Notes: a model not told the origin generated them from the letters alone. 64,000 bases of DNA from Cephalotus follicularis (GCA_001972305.1 BDDD01000022.1:527590-591589), one strand, 5' to 3'; positions 22,911 to 36,040 are shown, numbered from the stretch's first letter. A program made the numbers and translations.

Positions 22911-25140
22911 TGACAAAAGAATTTTCAAAAATCACTTTTGAGCACGTAGCAAGAGCAGAGAATAAATATGCAGACGCCCTTGTAACAATGGCTTCAAAAG
23001 TAATAATGGAAAATCAAAATGAAGCATTGTTCACAATTAAAAAAAGAAAAGGGTGTGTAAAAGAAATCAAGATGAAGGAGAAGAATGAAGAAAAGTTGAA
23101 GATGATTGGAGAAATGTTAATTTAACGAAGTTACAAAACTCAATCAATGCTAATTCGAAGATGCTCAAAGAGTACATTATTATTAAGGGAGAACTGTATC
23201 ATAAAGAATCATAAGAGATTCTGGCAAAATGTGTCACAAATAAAGAAGCTGAGGTGAAACTGAAGGAAGTACATGAAGCAGTATGTGGAGTTGCTATAGC
23301 AGAATATAACATTAAGAACTTGATATATGGCATTAAGAACTTGCTATAGCAGAATATAGAAATGTTGCTCAGGATTTGACAAAAGAATTTTCAAAAATCA
23401 CTCTTGAGCACGTACCAAGAGCAGAGAATAAATATGCTGATGCCTATGTAACAACGGCTTCAAAAGTAATAATGGAAAATCAAAACGAAGAATTGTTCAC
23501 AATTAAAAGAAGAGAAGGGCGTGTAAAAGAAATCAAGATGAACGAGAAGAATGAAGAAAAAGTTGAATATGATTGGAGAAATGTTATTTTGACAAAGTTA
23601 CAAAGCCCAATCAGTGCTAATTTGAAGATGCTCAAAGAGTACATTATTATTAAGGGAGAACTGTATCATAAAGAAGCATATGAGATTCTGGCAAAATGTG
23701 TCACAAATAAAGAAGCTGAGGTGAAACTGAAAGAAGTACATGAAGCAGTGCGTGGAGTTGAAGGGACTGTATTATACAGAAGAATACAAAGATATGGATT
23801 TTATTGGCCAACAATGGTTAAAGATGCAGCTGATTTGCAAAAGGGTTGTGAGAAATGCAATCTAGTCCTAGATGCTGAAGAGGCATGCTTTGTTGATGTG
23901 CAAGGAGATTAGATACAATCTTATAAGAAATTCTTATTAAATGGAGTGTTGCCTGAAAACAAATAGAATGCAATAAAGATAAAAAAGAAGGCACAAAAAT
24001 ACTTCATACATGAAGGAGAATTGTTCAAAAGATTTATCATGGAAATTCTTTTAAGATGTATCAATAAAGAACAATCTCAAGAGGTGATGAGAGAAATGCA
24101 TACTGGAGCCTAGGTGAACATCAAGGAGCAAGAAAGTTATGTAAGTAGCTTGTGCATGTAGGGTATTATTGACCTACAATGGAGACAGATTCTTGGGAGT
24201 ATATGAAGAAATGTCATTTGTGTCAAGTGCATGAAAATTTGATACATACCCCAACAGTGCAATTGCATGCATTATCTACGTCTTTTCCATTTCATACATG
24301 GGCATTTGATTTGATTGGACCCAAGAATCCTCCAGCGAAAAGATATATGTAGATTATAACTCCAATAGAGTTATATACTAAATGGTTGGAAAAAAGGCGT
24401 TGAAAAAGGCGAATGGAAGTGCTATAATCATTTTTATAATGGAGAATATTATATGCAGATTTGGCATTCCAAAAAGGATACTATCAGATAATGGCACGCA
24501 TTTTGTTAACAATTTGTGAAAGACGTTATGGATACTTACCACATTAACCATATTAAATTCACGTCGTACTATCCACAAGGTAATGGTCAAGCAAAAGCAA
24601 TGAATAAGACTTTGCTAAGGATACTAATCAAGATGGTGCATAATTATCCAAGAGAATGGCCTGAGTTGCTCAATTTTGCATTATGGGCGTACATAATATC
24701 AAAGAGAAGTTCAACAAAAGTCACACCTTTCTTATTAGTATATGGGTCAGATGCATAACTACCAATTGAGGTCAAAGAGCCAGAAGCAAGAATGTTGTTA
24801 CATGCAGAAATTGGCAATGATGAGGCTAGGGCGCTTGATCTGGAAATGGTAGATGAAAAGAGAGATGCTACAAAGAAAATAATCATCAAAAGTACCTTAG
24901 CAATATCAAGAAAGCTTATGTAAAATATGTATGCCTCAGAGAATTTAATGAAGGAGATTTAGTATTCAAGGTTGATGATCAAGTAAGAAGGGAGCTGCCA
25001 ATGGACAAATTTGAAGCCAAATAGGAAGGACCATATATTGTCACTGCTATACATGACAATGGATATTGTATAATCAAATATGTAACCACAGACAAGGCGT
25101 TACCTCCCCTTCAATGTCAAATATGTAAAGAAGTACTATG
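22910..25140 (+). pseudogene. Tat-1 integrase region
   Basis: A linker rich in Lys/Glu leads to the zinc-binding domain, with GFYWPTMVKDAADLQKGCEK and a C-x2-C pair near 23850. The core domain holds FHTWAFDLIGPKNPP (near 24290), SDNGTHF (near 24490) and YYPQGNGQAKAMNKTLL (near 24560). The C-terminal part has the GDLVFKVDDQ-like strand. It is internally rearranged and broken in several places. In a working copy it would insert the cDNA. Confidence 0.82.
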
Positions 25141-25244
25141 TATAAAAACAAAGGTATGACATTCATATACCTTTATTATTTCTCTTTACATTCTATCATT
25201 TCATGATTTTATGAAAAAATTGTCATTCTGTCCTAAAAGCAAGG

Positions 25245-25640
25245 GGCTGATTCATGATATAAAAGGATTAAATGTGGCATAAAGTCTTGAATCCTAATAA
25301 GTTTGTTTTAAAAAGGGTCAAATATGGTATAAAACCATGAATCCTACAAAAATTGGATGAATGTGCCATAGTCATGATTCCTATAAGGATGAATGTGGTA
25401 TAGTCATGATTCCTATATGTATATGCATATACATTAAAAGGATCAAATTTGGCACACAACCATGAATCCTATGAAACAGCCATGGCACAATGTCATAAAG
25501 TCCTACAAACATATGGGCATCAAATGTGATTAAAATCATGAATCCCAAAAACATATGAGGGCTAGCCTTACAAAGATATAGGGATTAAATGTGACAAAAG
25601 TCATGAATCTCACAAACATATGAAGGTATATCAAGTTTTT
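25245..25640 (+). repeat. Diverged tandem repeats between pol and antisense ORF
   Basis: About seven imperfect units of 35-80 bp, each with the pattern GGATnAAATGTGGnATAAA then nTCATGAATCCTA. Examples begin near 25264, 25315, 25357, 25390, 25440, 25510 and 25578. The spacer between pol and the 3' LTR of Tat elements is known to hold variable tandem repeats. Confidence 0.75.
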
Positions 25641-25869
25641 TTTTATAAAAAAAAAAGAAGACAGAGAATGGAAATTCAATTCTCCTTTGTATATATATAC
25701 CAGAAAGAAAGTATACAAGAAAGGCTTACGCCTTCTCAGTTACAACAAGGCAATACGCCTTTTACAAAAGAAAAAAAAAGTCCTACTACAAGAAGAACCC
25801 TAAAGGCCAAAAAGAATAAAAGAAGAAGACCCAAAAGATTATGGAAGGGAATAAAGAATTTCTTCCTTC

Positions 25870-27245
25870 TTGGAAAGCAAATTTGAAGATTTCTACTTCA
25901 ACTTTTGAACAACTTCTCTCTCTTCTGCTAAGATCTTCTCTTTAGCTTCAAGGACCCTTCAATAACTTCCAATTCAAGCCTTTGAATGACTGCATCCTTT
26001 TGAGAAATTTCTTCCTGAAAAGATGGGAGGACTGCAATCTCAATTACCATAACCAACATAGCCTTTGATTGGTTCAACGAGTTCTTTACCCAGTTCAGAT
26101 GCCAATTGTGAGCTTCAAAATCTTCAATAATATCATAATATCATTAAATTCTGCTAGCAAATCATCTTTCAAAGAGTTCACTTAGGTAATGGCTAGTTGA
26201 TGAAGGAATTGGCCAAAGCTCTCAATATCTCGACGTTTTAAGAAAGATGAACGAAAGATTGGAAAAGAATCAGGGTATTGGGCAAAGGCTCGATTCAATA
26301 ATAGAACTAGGTTGAAAGACAACTCCACTCCCATGAAATCTGCTTCAGATACCTTAGATTCATCATCCTTAATTACAATCACAGATTCGACACTAGAATT
26401 CAGAATCTAAGAAGTAATAAAAGGAGTTATAATGATTGATAAAGAAATGGTTACATGCTCTGAAGAAGTATATCTGAAAGATTAGGGTGTGAGAATAGGA
26501 AGCTCATCTTCAGGAAGTTCAATAAAGGGTGGTAAATGCGCGTCTTTAATAGCTTCAAAAGGAGGTAATAAAGGCATGTACTATGAAGGGTCTTGAAGAG
26601 GATCTTAAGTCAATAAATCTGAAGAAGAAGTTAGATCAATGTTCATCGGTTGAGAAAATGGAGCTTCAGAGGTAGCAATAAGTATAGAATCTGTTAAAAT
26701 TGATTTTTTTAAAGGAAGTTTAATAGGGTGCAAAGATCCAAGGATTGGAAGAATGGTAAATGGAGACAAAGAGAAAATAGAAGCAAAACCTTCTAAGACA
26801 ATTGGAGTCTTTGATATAACAACTTCTTCAGCTCTTGAAGGTGAAGAAAATGTATTGTCGATTTCTTAAAGCATCTCATCTACTTCATCTGCATTCATAG
26901 AAGATGAGGATGTCTTCTGCTATATATATAAGAAGAAGAAGAAGAATGGTGGTAAACATTATGAGAAGCGGAATAAAAAAAGTCAAAGAATTATACCTTG
27001 AGTATGGCGCTCTTCATTATTGCTCTCTTCTAAAGCGGAACAGAAGTAATTCGGAAGAGTTTCCATGATGATAGCGTTGTTAGTTTCACTATAAAAAAAC
27101 CTAGATTAACACATAAACTAAACCATTAACAAGTAAACCCTAGAAAAAGGAATGGTTGTACCAGTTATGAAACCTATGCCAAGATCTCTTTAATCATCAT
27201 TTTGATACATGTACATAAACAAAAGATCAAGAGAAGGAGAATATG
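25870..27245 (-). pseudogene. Tat-1 antisense extra ORF, pol-side part
   Basis: The minus strand has coding-like stretches that do not match gag or pol. The longest, 26382-26182, reads SKVSEADFMGVELSFNLVLL and on. A block starting METLPNYFCSALEE near 27063 is followed by a GT...AG interval with a pyrimidine tract (about 27000-26921), like an intron. Tat elements often carry an antisense ORF here. The plant-mobile-domain part of the same ORF is probably at 57487-60351, across the Copia-B insertion. Broken; function unknown. Confidence 0.5.
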
Positions 27246-28813
27246 TAACACTTACTAGTTGATTTTTTTCTCCTTCAATCTTTTCAATACACTATCTAAC
27301 CTTAAGGCACTTGATGAGTGACAAAGTGTATGTCACCTCCAAGATATCCATACCAAGAGAGAAGTAAGAGTGAGTGTATGGAGAGGGAGATAATTTTGTC
27401 CCAAGAGGAAGAAGAACCGATGAGGAGATGCTAGTCTCTAAAACCCTTAGTACTTTTCTTCTTTAAGTGAAATGAAATCCTGAGCCATTTTCTACAAACA
27501 CTTTAGTATATATACTAAGTCATCACATGATTTACTAGCTTTGACTAGACCAAGTCAAATGTAGATAACTTAAGTGAATGTCACATATAATTAATCACAT
27601 TAATCACATAATCTTATCTCATAAGCTTAGTCCAATTATACTACATTAGTATAATTAATTCTCTTTCTAATACTATTTTATTCTCACACTTGTATTGTGT
27701 GTGACTCTATGGGTTCATAATTACGCTAGCCGTAGGATTAATCGTAACAGTTTACGATTCTCTAATTAGTCATTTCTAATCTCATTAGAAACTTCTAATC
27801 AAGATAAAAGAATTAAACCATAATTTTAATTTCTTTGTTACACGTGATTTATAATCAATCAATCTCGGTTATCCTACTGATCAACATAGACATCCAGCAA
27901 TGCATATTAACCACTAGGCAACATGAATATAACCTTGAATCTCGAACTACCATTATATGTACGTATAATCTCTCTACCGACAAAGCTCGAATGAAACCTA
28001 CGGCACGGTACATGTCAGGCTCTAATAGTTTATTCATTAAAATGATATCATAGGTAATTAGCTATCATGATCAAATTAGAAACTCTTTCTAATTAACTGA
28101 TCTCTAGTATTGGAATTAACATTCCAATACCTTTTCATCATGGCCAAGAAATCTTACAGCTAATAATCCTAAGCATAAACTCCCTTTACTGGGAGCAGTA
28201 GATTCCGTATTGCTCACTCACATATCTCCATGCATAATCTACCATGTCCAACTAATACATGTATACTCCTCATGGTTAGAAGATGTACTTAAGTATTATC
28301 AAAGCATGATATCATATACATAAGAAATCTAGTGGTGGCTCAGGTCTAAAGACCACTCATACTACTACAATACAAGAAGCCTGTCTAACATGTAAGTAAA
28401 ACTCTATACAGGACTTCTTACAGCGAGCCACTTCAGCGAACTCATAAAATAATGACCATCCATGTGTATGCCATATAGTCACTACATGATGATTGTGAGA
28501 ACAATCAACCACTTTAACGAGCTGGCATACGACGTCTAGTCTATCCGAATAACATATGTCTAAGTATGTTGTCCTACGACTAGGAAGGTTCTAGAATAAA
28601 ACTTATCGATGTGCTAAGTCTCACAGCATGATCTCATTATGGTCTTAGTCATCAAACTTTATTCTATGGACATTCATTGATTATATATATAAACATACAT
28701 AAATGAACAATTGTCATTGATTATAATGAAGAACATCCTTTATTGAACTATAATGTTTATTGAAAACTATTGTTATTACAAGATAATCTGGCTAGCATGA
28801 CTTATCCCTAACA
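27245..28813 (-). mobile_element. Copia-B 3' LTR
   Basis: On the minus strand it begins TGTTAGGGATAAGTCATGC at 28813, right after a purine-rich GTGGAAGAT. About 550 bp (28140-28680) match 55160-55705 closely. The inner end near 27245 (AAGTGTTACA) is a best guess. No TCGA palindrome cluster. Confidence 0.75.
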
Positions 28814-28829
28814 ATCTTCCACTAGTACT

Positions 28830-30420
28830 AAAGTTAGTTTCCGATGTGTTTCACACCTATCCAAGAAAGATGTTCGTCGAAGACGCTCTTCGATGAGGCT
28901 TTGGTAAAGGGGTCTGTTGTGTTGTCTTCTCCTGGTAGTCACTCTACTTTGATACCTCCTCTTCCAATGATCTCTCTAATAAAATGGAAGTGACGCAATA
29001 TGTGTTTAGACCTTTGCTGTGACCGGGGTTCCTTAGCCTGTGCAATAGTCCCATTATTGTCATAATATAAAGATATTGGATCATCAATGATAGTAACCAC
29101 ACCAATATCTGTGATGAGCTTCTTCATCCACATACCTTCATTTGCAACTTCTGATGCTGTAATGTATTCAGGCTCAGTGACTGAATCTGTAGTGGTTGGT
29201 TTCTTGTAACTCTTCCAGCTAACTGCACCCACAATTCAAAGTGCATACGCAACCCGATGTAGATCTAGAATTATCCACATCTGTTTGAAAGTCATAGTTA
29301 GTAAAACCTTGTACTTTCAAACAGTTTTCTCCATATACTAGAAACATATCTTTAGTCATTTTCAGGTACTTTAGAATGTCCTTGACTACATTCCAGTGAC
29401 TCTCACCTGGATCCGACTGATATCTGCTAGTAACAATTACAACAAAAGCAATATCTGGTCATGTGCACAAAATAGTATACATGATGCTCCCTATTGCAGA
29501 AGCATAGGGAATATGCATAATGCACTATCTTTCATCTTATGTCTTAGGAGACATTGATATAGAAAGCTTAATCCCATAACAGAGAAGTAGGTAGCCTCTC
29601 TTGAAATTTTTCACGCTACACCTCTTCAGCACCTTGTCTATGTATAAGGATTGAGATAGTTCAAGAATCCTGTTAGGTCTATCTCTATAGACCTTGATTC
29701 CTAAGATGTAGGATGCTTGTCCCAAATCCTTCATGGAGAAAATTGTCAATAACCATTTCTTGATTTTAGTTAACATACCTACATCATTCCTGATGAGTAG
29801 TATGTCATCAACATAAAAAATCAAGAACACGACTAAGCTCCCCACTCAATTTCTTGTACACACATAATTCATCTTCATTTTTTATGAAATTAAAATCTTT
29901 GACCTTTTCATCGAAGCATATGTTCCAGCTCCTAAAGGCTTACTTCAATCCATAAATGGAACGATTGAGTTTGCACACCTTGTGGTCTGCACCACTATAT
30001 ATGAAAACCTCAAGTTGAGTCATAGAGATGTCTTCTTCAATGTGTCCATTGAGAAAGGCAGTCTTCACATCCATCTGTCATATCTCATAGTCATGGTGTG
30101 CAGCAATAGCAAGCAAAATCCGAATGGATTTAAGCATGGAAACTGGAAAGAAGGTTTCTTCATAGTCGATTACTTCCCTTTGTTTGTAGCCTTTGGCTAC
30201 TAGCCTTGCTTTGAAGGTATTAACCTTCTAATCCTCTCTAATATTTCTCTTAAAGAGTCATTTGCACCCTATGGGAACATCCCTCATGTGCATCTACCAA
30301 GTTCCAGACTTGGATGGAGCACGTGGAGTCCATTTCGGATTTCATGGCTTCCTACCATTTCTTCAAGTCTATATCTGATATAGATCTCAAATAACTAGTT
30401 GGATCCTCATCTACAAGATT
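28830..30420 (-). pseudogene. Copia-B reverse transcriptase and RNase H
   Basis: In minus-strand order: copia reverse transcriptase up to the catalytic block FYVDDILLIRND (near 29810), then the SMKDLGQASYILGIKVYRD and SQSLYIDKVLKR blocks. RNase H follows, with GAVSWKSYKK, TEPEYITASEVANEG, YYDNNGTIAQAKEP and SKHILRHFHFIREII. It resembles Copia-A at about the same points but is a different family. Fossil, broken. Confidence 0.87.
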
Positions 30421-30672
30421 TGCAAGCCCCCAAAAATTATTGTAATTATTTATGATGAATAAAATTATGGAAATAATACCTTGGGGGTTATATTAATTTT
30501 GGACGATATTGTGATGAATAGTATGATTGTTTTACAAATTTTTGTGGCCAGGCAGCATTAATAAGTGAACTAAACAATTATATATTGTAGCATATGGGCC
30601 CAATTGCTTTATTGATCATTGCAAAATGCCAAAGCATCTCTCTTGATAAAACTCCATGCTCGTTGCTTTACT

Positions 30673-30846
30673 AAACCAAAAAGAAAGGAAAGAAAGAAAG
30701 AGAGCCAACGTGAGAAGGGAGAAAGGAGAAAAGAGGGAGAGGGAGCCAACGGGAAAGAGAAGAAAAAAGGGAAAGAAAAAGAAGAAGAAAAGAGAGAAAG
30801 AAGGATAGGAGAAAGAGAGGCAGTGGCTAAGAAGAAGAAAAGAGTT
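30673..30846 (+). repeat. Polypurine tract
   Basis: About 170 bases that are almost only A and G (AAAGAAAGG, GAGAGGG, GAAGAAGAAAAG words), broken by a few CCAACG words. It lies near the 5' end of the host LTR, about 250-425 bases in. The open frame through it has no domain and is composition-driven. Confidence 0.85.
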
Positions 30847-30966
30847 CGTCATTGAAGCTTGGAGCGCTGGCAGCTCGGCATTGTACGACTTGAGGCGCTG
30901 ACAGCTCGCCATTTTTTTGACGGCAAATCCTCTATTTTTGCAAGCTAGATCGTCATTTTTGGAGGT

Positions 30967-32296
30967 TGTAGGAAGTCTAGAGACTAAAGTCATCCTCATC
31001 CCATTCTTCTTCCGGTTTGGGAATGAGTTCATTTTTGTCATTGAGCTTTGTTGGGGTGTGAGGGCCATTCTTAACACTAAGCCAATTTTTAAAGTCTCTA
31101 CTCTTAAGGTATATCTCCATCCGACTTTTCCAATAGGGAAAATCGTCACCACTAAAGAATGGAACTTTAAATTCGGAGACGTCGTCATTGTGTCGGGATT
31201 GGGTGTTTATGCTAGTAGAGGCCATTGATCTAAACTCAAGATGTTAATCTTTAAAAAGAGTTAACCCTCTCTGATACCAATTGTAGGAAGTCTAGCGGGG
31301 GGGTGAATAGACTTATAAAATTTAATCTAGCAAATATACCACCAATTGAAAATAAATACACAAACACACAATGCGGAAAGTAAATAGTGTAGGGTTTAGA
31401 AGATGCAAACGGATTTATAGTGGTTCGGCAAACCGCCTACGTCCACTCCCCAAGGCCTCCCCTTGAGTATTCACTAGTGATGCCCCAATCCGGGCTTGGA
31501 ACTCCAACCGAGCTACAACAAACTTTCGCTCCAACCAAGCGAAATACAATTTGCTACAACCGAGCAATACAAGAGACAACCTCTCTTGTATGAATGAATG
31601 TAAATGTTTAAGTGTTTACAAATTCGTAGAGAATTTGTTTACAATGAAGCACAACTTTGAACAAAGCTATAAGTGTATACAAGGTAAGAGTAAAGCTTTG
31701 TAAATGTGTAAGATTTTGCTTTGGATTTGATCTCTTGTGATTGATTGAATGATTGGTATTGAACTTGAGATAGCTTGAGAGTATGTGTACTTTGAATGCT
31801 TGATTAATCCTCTAAGAGTTCCAAATTTCCTTAAATAGGTAAGCCTCCAACGGATCTATTTTTAACTGTCTTTAACAAAACCAGTCGGCTGGATTTGGAC
31901 GGCAGCTGGCTGGATTAATGGCGCGTTTATTTGAATATAGCCGTTGGGAGAGGGCAGTCGGCTGGAGTGTGTAGGCAGTCGGCTGGAGTGTACGGCAGTC
32001 GGCTGATCCCCTGCTTCAGTCGGCTGATGAGGCTGACTTGAGAAATTGCAAAGTTTCTGTAAAAGTCGGCTGGATCCTGGACAGCCGGCTGGAATCCTGG
32101 GCAATCGGCTGGAATTGGTGGCAGCCGGCTGGAATTGCCTGTACCTGCATACACAGCCTTGGCACAACTTTGGACACAAGATTAAGTGAGTAAATGCATT
32201 TATAACTCAAAGAATTTATGCATACAAGTAATTTACGTTTGTTAATCATCAAAATAACATGTGGAAAACATTTAATCGGGGTGGCAAAGGCCAACA
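30967..32296 (-). mobile_element. Reduced SIRE-type copia, TSD GAGGT
   Basis: On the minus strand it begins TGTTGGCCTTTGCCACC at 32296, with a 1,015-bp LTR to 31282. A primer site (TGGTATCAGAGA, 31279-31268) and the first ~80 codons of gag (from 31225; FKVPFFSGDDFPYWKSRM) follow. The element stops at 30967 with the LTR-end word CTAGACTTCCTACA. GAGGT flanks it at 30962-30966 and 32297-32301. It is a strongly reduced, broken relative of SIRE-1, with CAGCCGACTG-type motifs in its LTR (31882-32131). Confidence 0.88.
31882..32131. repeat. CAGTCGGCTG / CAGCCGACTG motif cluster
   Basis: Read on the + strand there are about nine copies of CAGTCGGCTGGA, CAGCCGGCTGGA and AAGTCGGCTGGA, spaced 15-35 bp. 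They lie inside the LTR of the reduced SIRE-type element. On the LTR's own strand they read CCAGCCGACTG. Confidence 0.88.
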
Positions 32297-32505
32297 GAGG
32301 TAGGTTATACTATTTGCCACATTCTTGCATTTTGTATGCATTATTACTGTTTTGATGATCAATGGGTGTTTTACATGCTATAAATGTTGAACTAGGGAAC
32401 TGAATATGGGTATAAATTGTTTTTCTTCCATGATTGAAACTGATTTTATGGATTTAGGCATGATTTCCACTAATTTTGAATTATTTTTCTCACCTGTTCT
32501 GTCAA

Positions 32506-32690
32506 AAGCGTCGACACCGATTCCCTTTCTTCTTCCCAAGCGTCAACGCCTTGCATTGTATTTCTTGATGCTTTGCTTTTTGTTACTGGGTAGTGACGCT
32601 TAAAACACTTAAGCATCAACGCCTAGCAGCAAGCAGTCGATGCTTAAGCGCTAGGCATCGACGCCTAGTTGCTTAGCGTCGACGCTTACT
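32506..32690. repeat. GCGTCGACGC motif cluster
   Basis: AAAGCGTCGACACC, AAGCGTCAACGCCTT, AAGCATCAACGCC, GCAGTCGATGCTTAAGCG, GGCATCGACGCC and AGCGTCGACGCTT lie within 185 bp of the gypsy LTR 30421-37024. Confidence 0.85.
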
Positions 32691-33269
32691 GCCCCTGTAT
32701 CGCCAAAAATGCCTGTTTTCATACCGGTTTCAATTTTAAACGATTTTCGCACTAAATGGATTTCATGGGAAGCCTTCCTAAGGCCTTGTAAACCATGGAA
32801 ATTCATCTTTAACACTTGGATTTCAAAAATGAAGTCTTAACAGCAAATTTGGAAAAGTCCCCAATAAAAAGAATTTACATAAATGGTTTTCCAAACTATT
32901 TTTAATATGTGGATAGGATGGTTTCATTTCGGGATATCCGAACGCGGAGATTCTCCCTTTGACTTCCCTTCCATTCATTCTAATCTCGATAGGGACCAAC
33001 TAAACGATTATGGAAATTGATCACAAAAATGGATTATGGAAACGAAAATGGCCATTGAATATGAAAGATGATTTATGACTACGAAATGATCTTTACTTGA
33101 TTTGACGGACGTGGATCCATGAGATCCTTTACAAAATGGTCCCTATTATTTAAAAGCATACATGATTTTGGGTCACAACTACGAGATGTATTATTGATTG
33201 TATTGTATGAGACCATCGAGATGACCCATTCATGACTTTTATTTCCGTCGTGAAAGCCATGAATGTTAG

Positions 33270-33485
33270 ACCACAATTTACCCCACATTGTGATGCGGAC
33301 CATACAAAAGAGCTTACCTCACATTGTGGTTGACCATTATGTACCATCCTTACCTCACATTGTGATGCAGAGCATACAAAAGAGCTTACCTCCATTGTGA
33401 TACGGACCATTATGTACAGAACTTACCTCTCACCGTGGCGTGGACCATACAAAAGAGCTTACCCCGCGCTGTGAGAGGACCAATA
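33270..33485. repeat. Minisatellite, ~35 and ~65 bp alternating units
   Basis: Units contain CTTACCTCACATTGTGATGC, then GGACCATACAAAAGAG or GACCATTATGTACA. Five to six diverged units are visible. They lie within the LTR 30421-37024. Confidence 0.8.
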
Positions 33486-34993
33486 TGAATTATGTGGTCA
33501 GTGTTATCTCATTCCCCACTCCTCCATAACACCAAAATTGCATCGAGGGTGGGATGGACCCTATGGACTGATTGTCCCTATGATTGATATGGATTGTTAC
33601 ATGGATTGTCTGCAAGCCTATGGCCTTGACGTGATTAGGACTAGCTAGATATACCCGCTTACGACGGCCGGTATATTGAAGTTGTCCGTAATTTCCATTT
33701 ATACACATGACATCACATGGCATATTGATACACATATATATATTGTTCACACATGATTTATGATTACACTGGATGCATGCATAGCACCTTACTACCCTGT
33801 GGCATGCATAGCATATCATTATAATGTTGCATACATGGTATGTAGTATACCTACCGGCTTTATGTCGCCGACCCATTTCATTTCACTTCATTGCAGTGGA
33901 ATGGGTCAGGCTCAGGTGATGGATCACTGTAGCGCCCCCGACCCGAGTCTGCTTTAAGCTCAAAGCGAGCTCTGAAGATCGGTGCGTTACGTGGGTGTAA
34001 CCTTTGACCGTCAAATCGTTAATCATTTAACGATCCATTTCATACCATTTAATCTCGACTTAGATTTAAAATCTAACATCATTACTTAATAACTTCACAG
34101 GATCGCATACGCTTATATCTTTGAAACAACAATTTCAAAATATCATATTCTCATTATCATGATCGTTTCTAATACCTTACATTTATACATCACTTGACAC
34201 GTAACCTTACACAGCGGAAAAACCTAAACTTATCTTATCATAAAATAATCATATACTCACATTTATCATTAACTTCTCATACACTCAAGTATGTTCAATA
34301 ACTCTTGATATCATCATCTTACATAAAAACATAATAATCTATAACATTTGTTTCTATACTATAACATCTATACACCGTCTATCATAAAACATTACACAGC
34401 GGAAAACATACACATAAGACATAAAACATAACTTCATAGCATATACTTCCTTTCCTTACTCTTCTTTTGCGAACTTCCTCTAAAGCTCGCAACTTCACGT
34501 TCAACATTTCCTGGAAGATTTATTTGAAAAACAAGACATTGAAAGGAGTGAGCTTTTAGGAGCCCAGTAAGAATCATAGTTATAAAACGTTATCAAAATC
34601 CATTATTTTTGATAATTTGTATCAAAACGTTTCAATATCATACTTTTCAAAATATCTTTGGAAATCATTTTCTAGTTTTATAAAACCAGAACATTTCTAA
34701 AATCATACCTTTTCTGGTATATATAAGCAGCATACTTGAAAACAATGAAAACATTTTCCGTTTATACATTCTTGTGGCATATATCTCAGCCAAACTTAAA
34801 AACATACTTTCATTGAAAACCATTGTCTGGTCATAACCAGAACCTTTCATAAAACTTATGGTTTAAAAACCCTTAATGAACCCATTTACACAGCTTCACC
34901 GGGGCATTGTGCACTCCCCGATTACTATCCTTACATCACATGCATGTCCGTGAGCACGCTCGGCTCCATTAACTTTGAGCAATCTCGCTCCAT

Positions 34994-35297
34994 TCCCCTT
35001 GGATCACAATCCAAGGGCGGTTCATTCATCATATACTTTGAGTGATCAGCTCAAAGCATTCATAAAAATCATTTCATAACATTCATAAACTTTTCTCTTC
35101 ATTTGAGTAATTAACTCAAATGCATTCATAAAACATTTTCATAAATCTTTCTTAATACCTTGAGTGATTAGCCCAAAGCATTCATAAAATATCATTGTAA
35201 ATCTTTTCTAAAACTGCTTTCTCATGTAGAAACCTTCATTTCATTTCATTTAACAATCATAAAACATTTCTCATCATTTTGAGTAATTAACTCAAAA
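34994..35297. repeat. Row of short hairpin-forming inverted repeats
   Basis: CCCTTGGAT and ATCCAAGGG flank a CACA loop near 34996-35018. CTTTGAGTGATCAGCTCAAAG lies at 35036-35056, ATTTGAGTAATTAACTCAAAT at 35101-35121, a diverged copy at about 35158-35178, and TTTTGAGTAATTAACTCAAAA at 35277-35297. Each is followed by CATTCATAAAA or a relative, so hairpin plus spacer is the repeating unit. Confidence 0.85.
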
Positions 35298-36040
35298 ACC
35301 TTTATAAAACAGTTTTACATCACTTTACTAAAATAGATATTTCATATAGAAATAATCACTTTCATAGAAAACTTAAAACATATAAGTTAAAGTAGACATC
35401 TCAATGAATCTGTAGAGATAAAAATCATAAAATTCCATTGAGAAATGAAGCTGAAATGAATTTTTAAAGTTGCAGTTTCCTTTTGAAAACAGTACCTGAG
35501 CAGTGGAAGAAAACATAGTTTTTCATCAAGAATTCGACAGAATCTCAAGATGCATAAAACATAACAGTTAAATTAGACATCTTGAGGTTTTCAAAACATT
35601 AAGCCATTAGAATTTTCATGAAGAACTCAGTAAGATATGAATTAAACTATCTGCTGCATAATTTTGAATCAAAACAGAGGAATAACTTTGATAAAATGGG
35701 TATAGAATCTCCATACCTCACTTGATCTCCTTCTCTTCTTCTCTCCCACGAAATCTCCCTCTTCACCTCAGCAGAAACCAGCCTTTTGTTCAGCTAACAA
35801 GGCACACATATATAAAGGGGAAGAGAAACTTGGAGGCTAAGCTTGGATGGTGTCATCCATGACCTCATCCATGTAAGCTTGCCTCCATGTGATGAAATTA
35901 AAACAATTCAGCTGATGCCACCAGCCTTATAGTAGCAAAATATCATAATTCATCCATTCCTTGCTTGTCACGTGCCCTACAAACCATTTAAATCCTCCAA
36001 AATGGGATAAAAACTTATAATTCTGTACCTGACACAGGGC

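Noticed and set aside
30619-31188. Open frames through the polypurine tract and its complement
   Set aside because: Driven by base composition; the minus-strand frame joins SIRE gag shadow to the tract and has no domain of its own.
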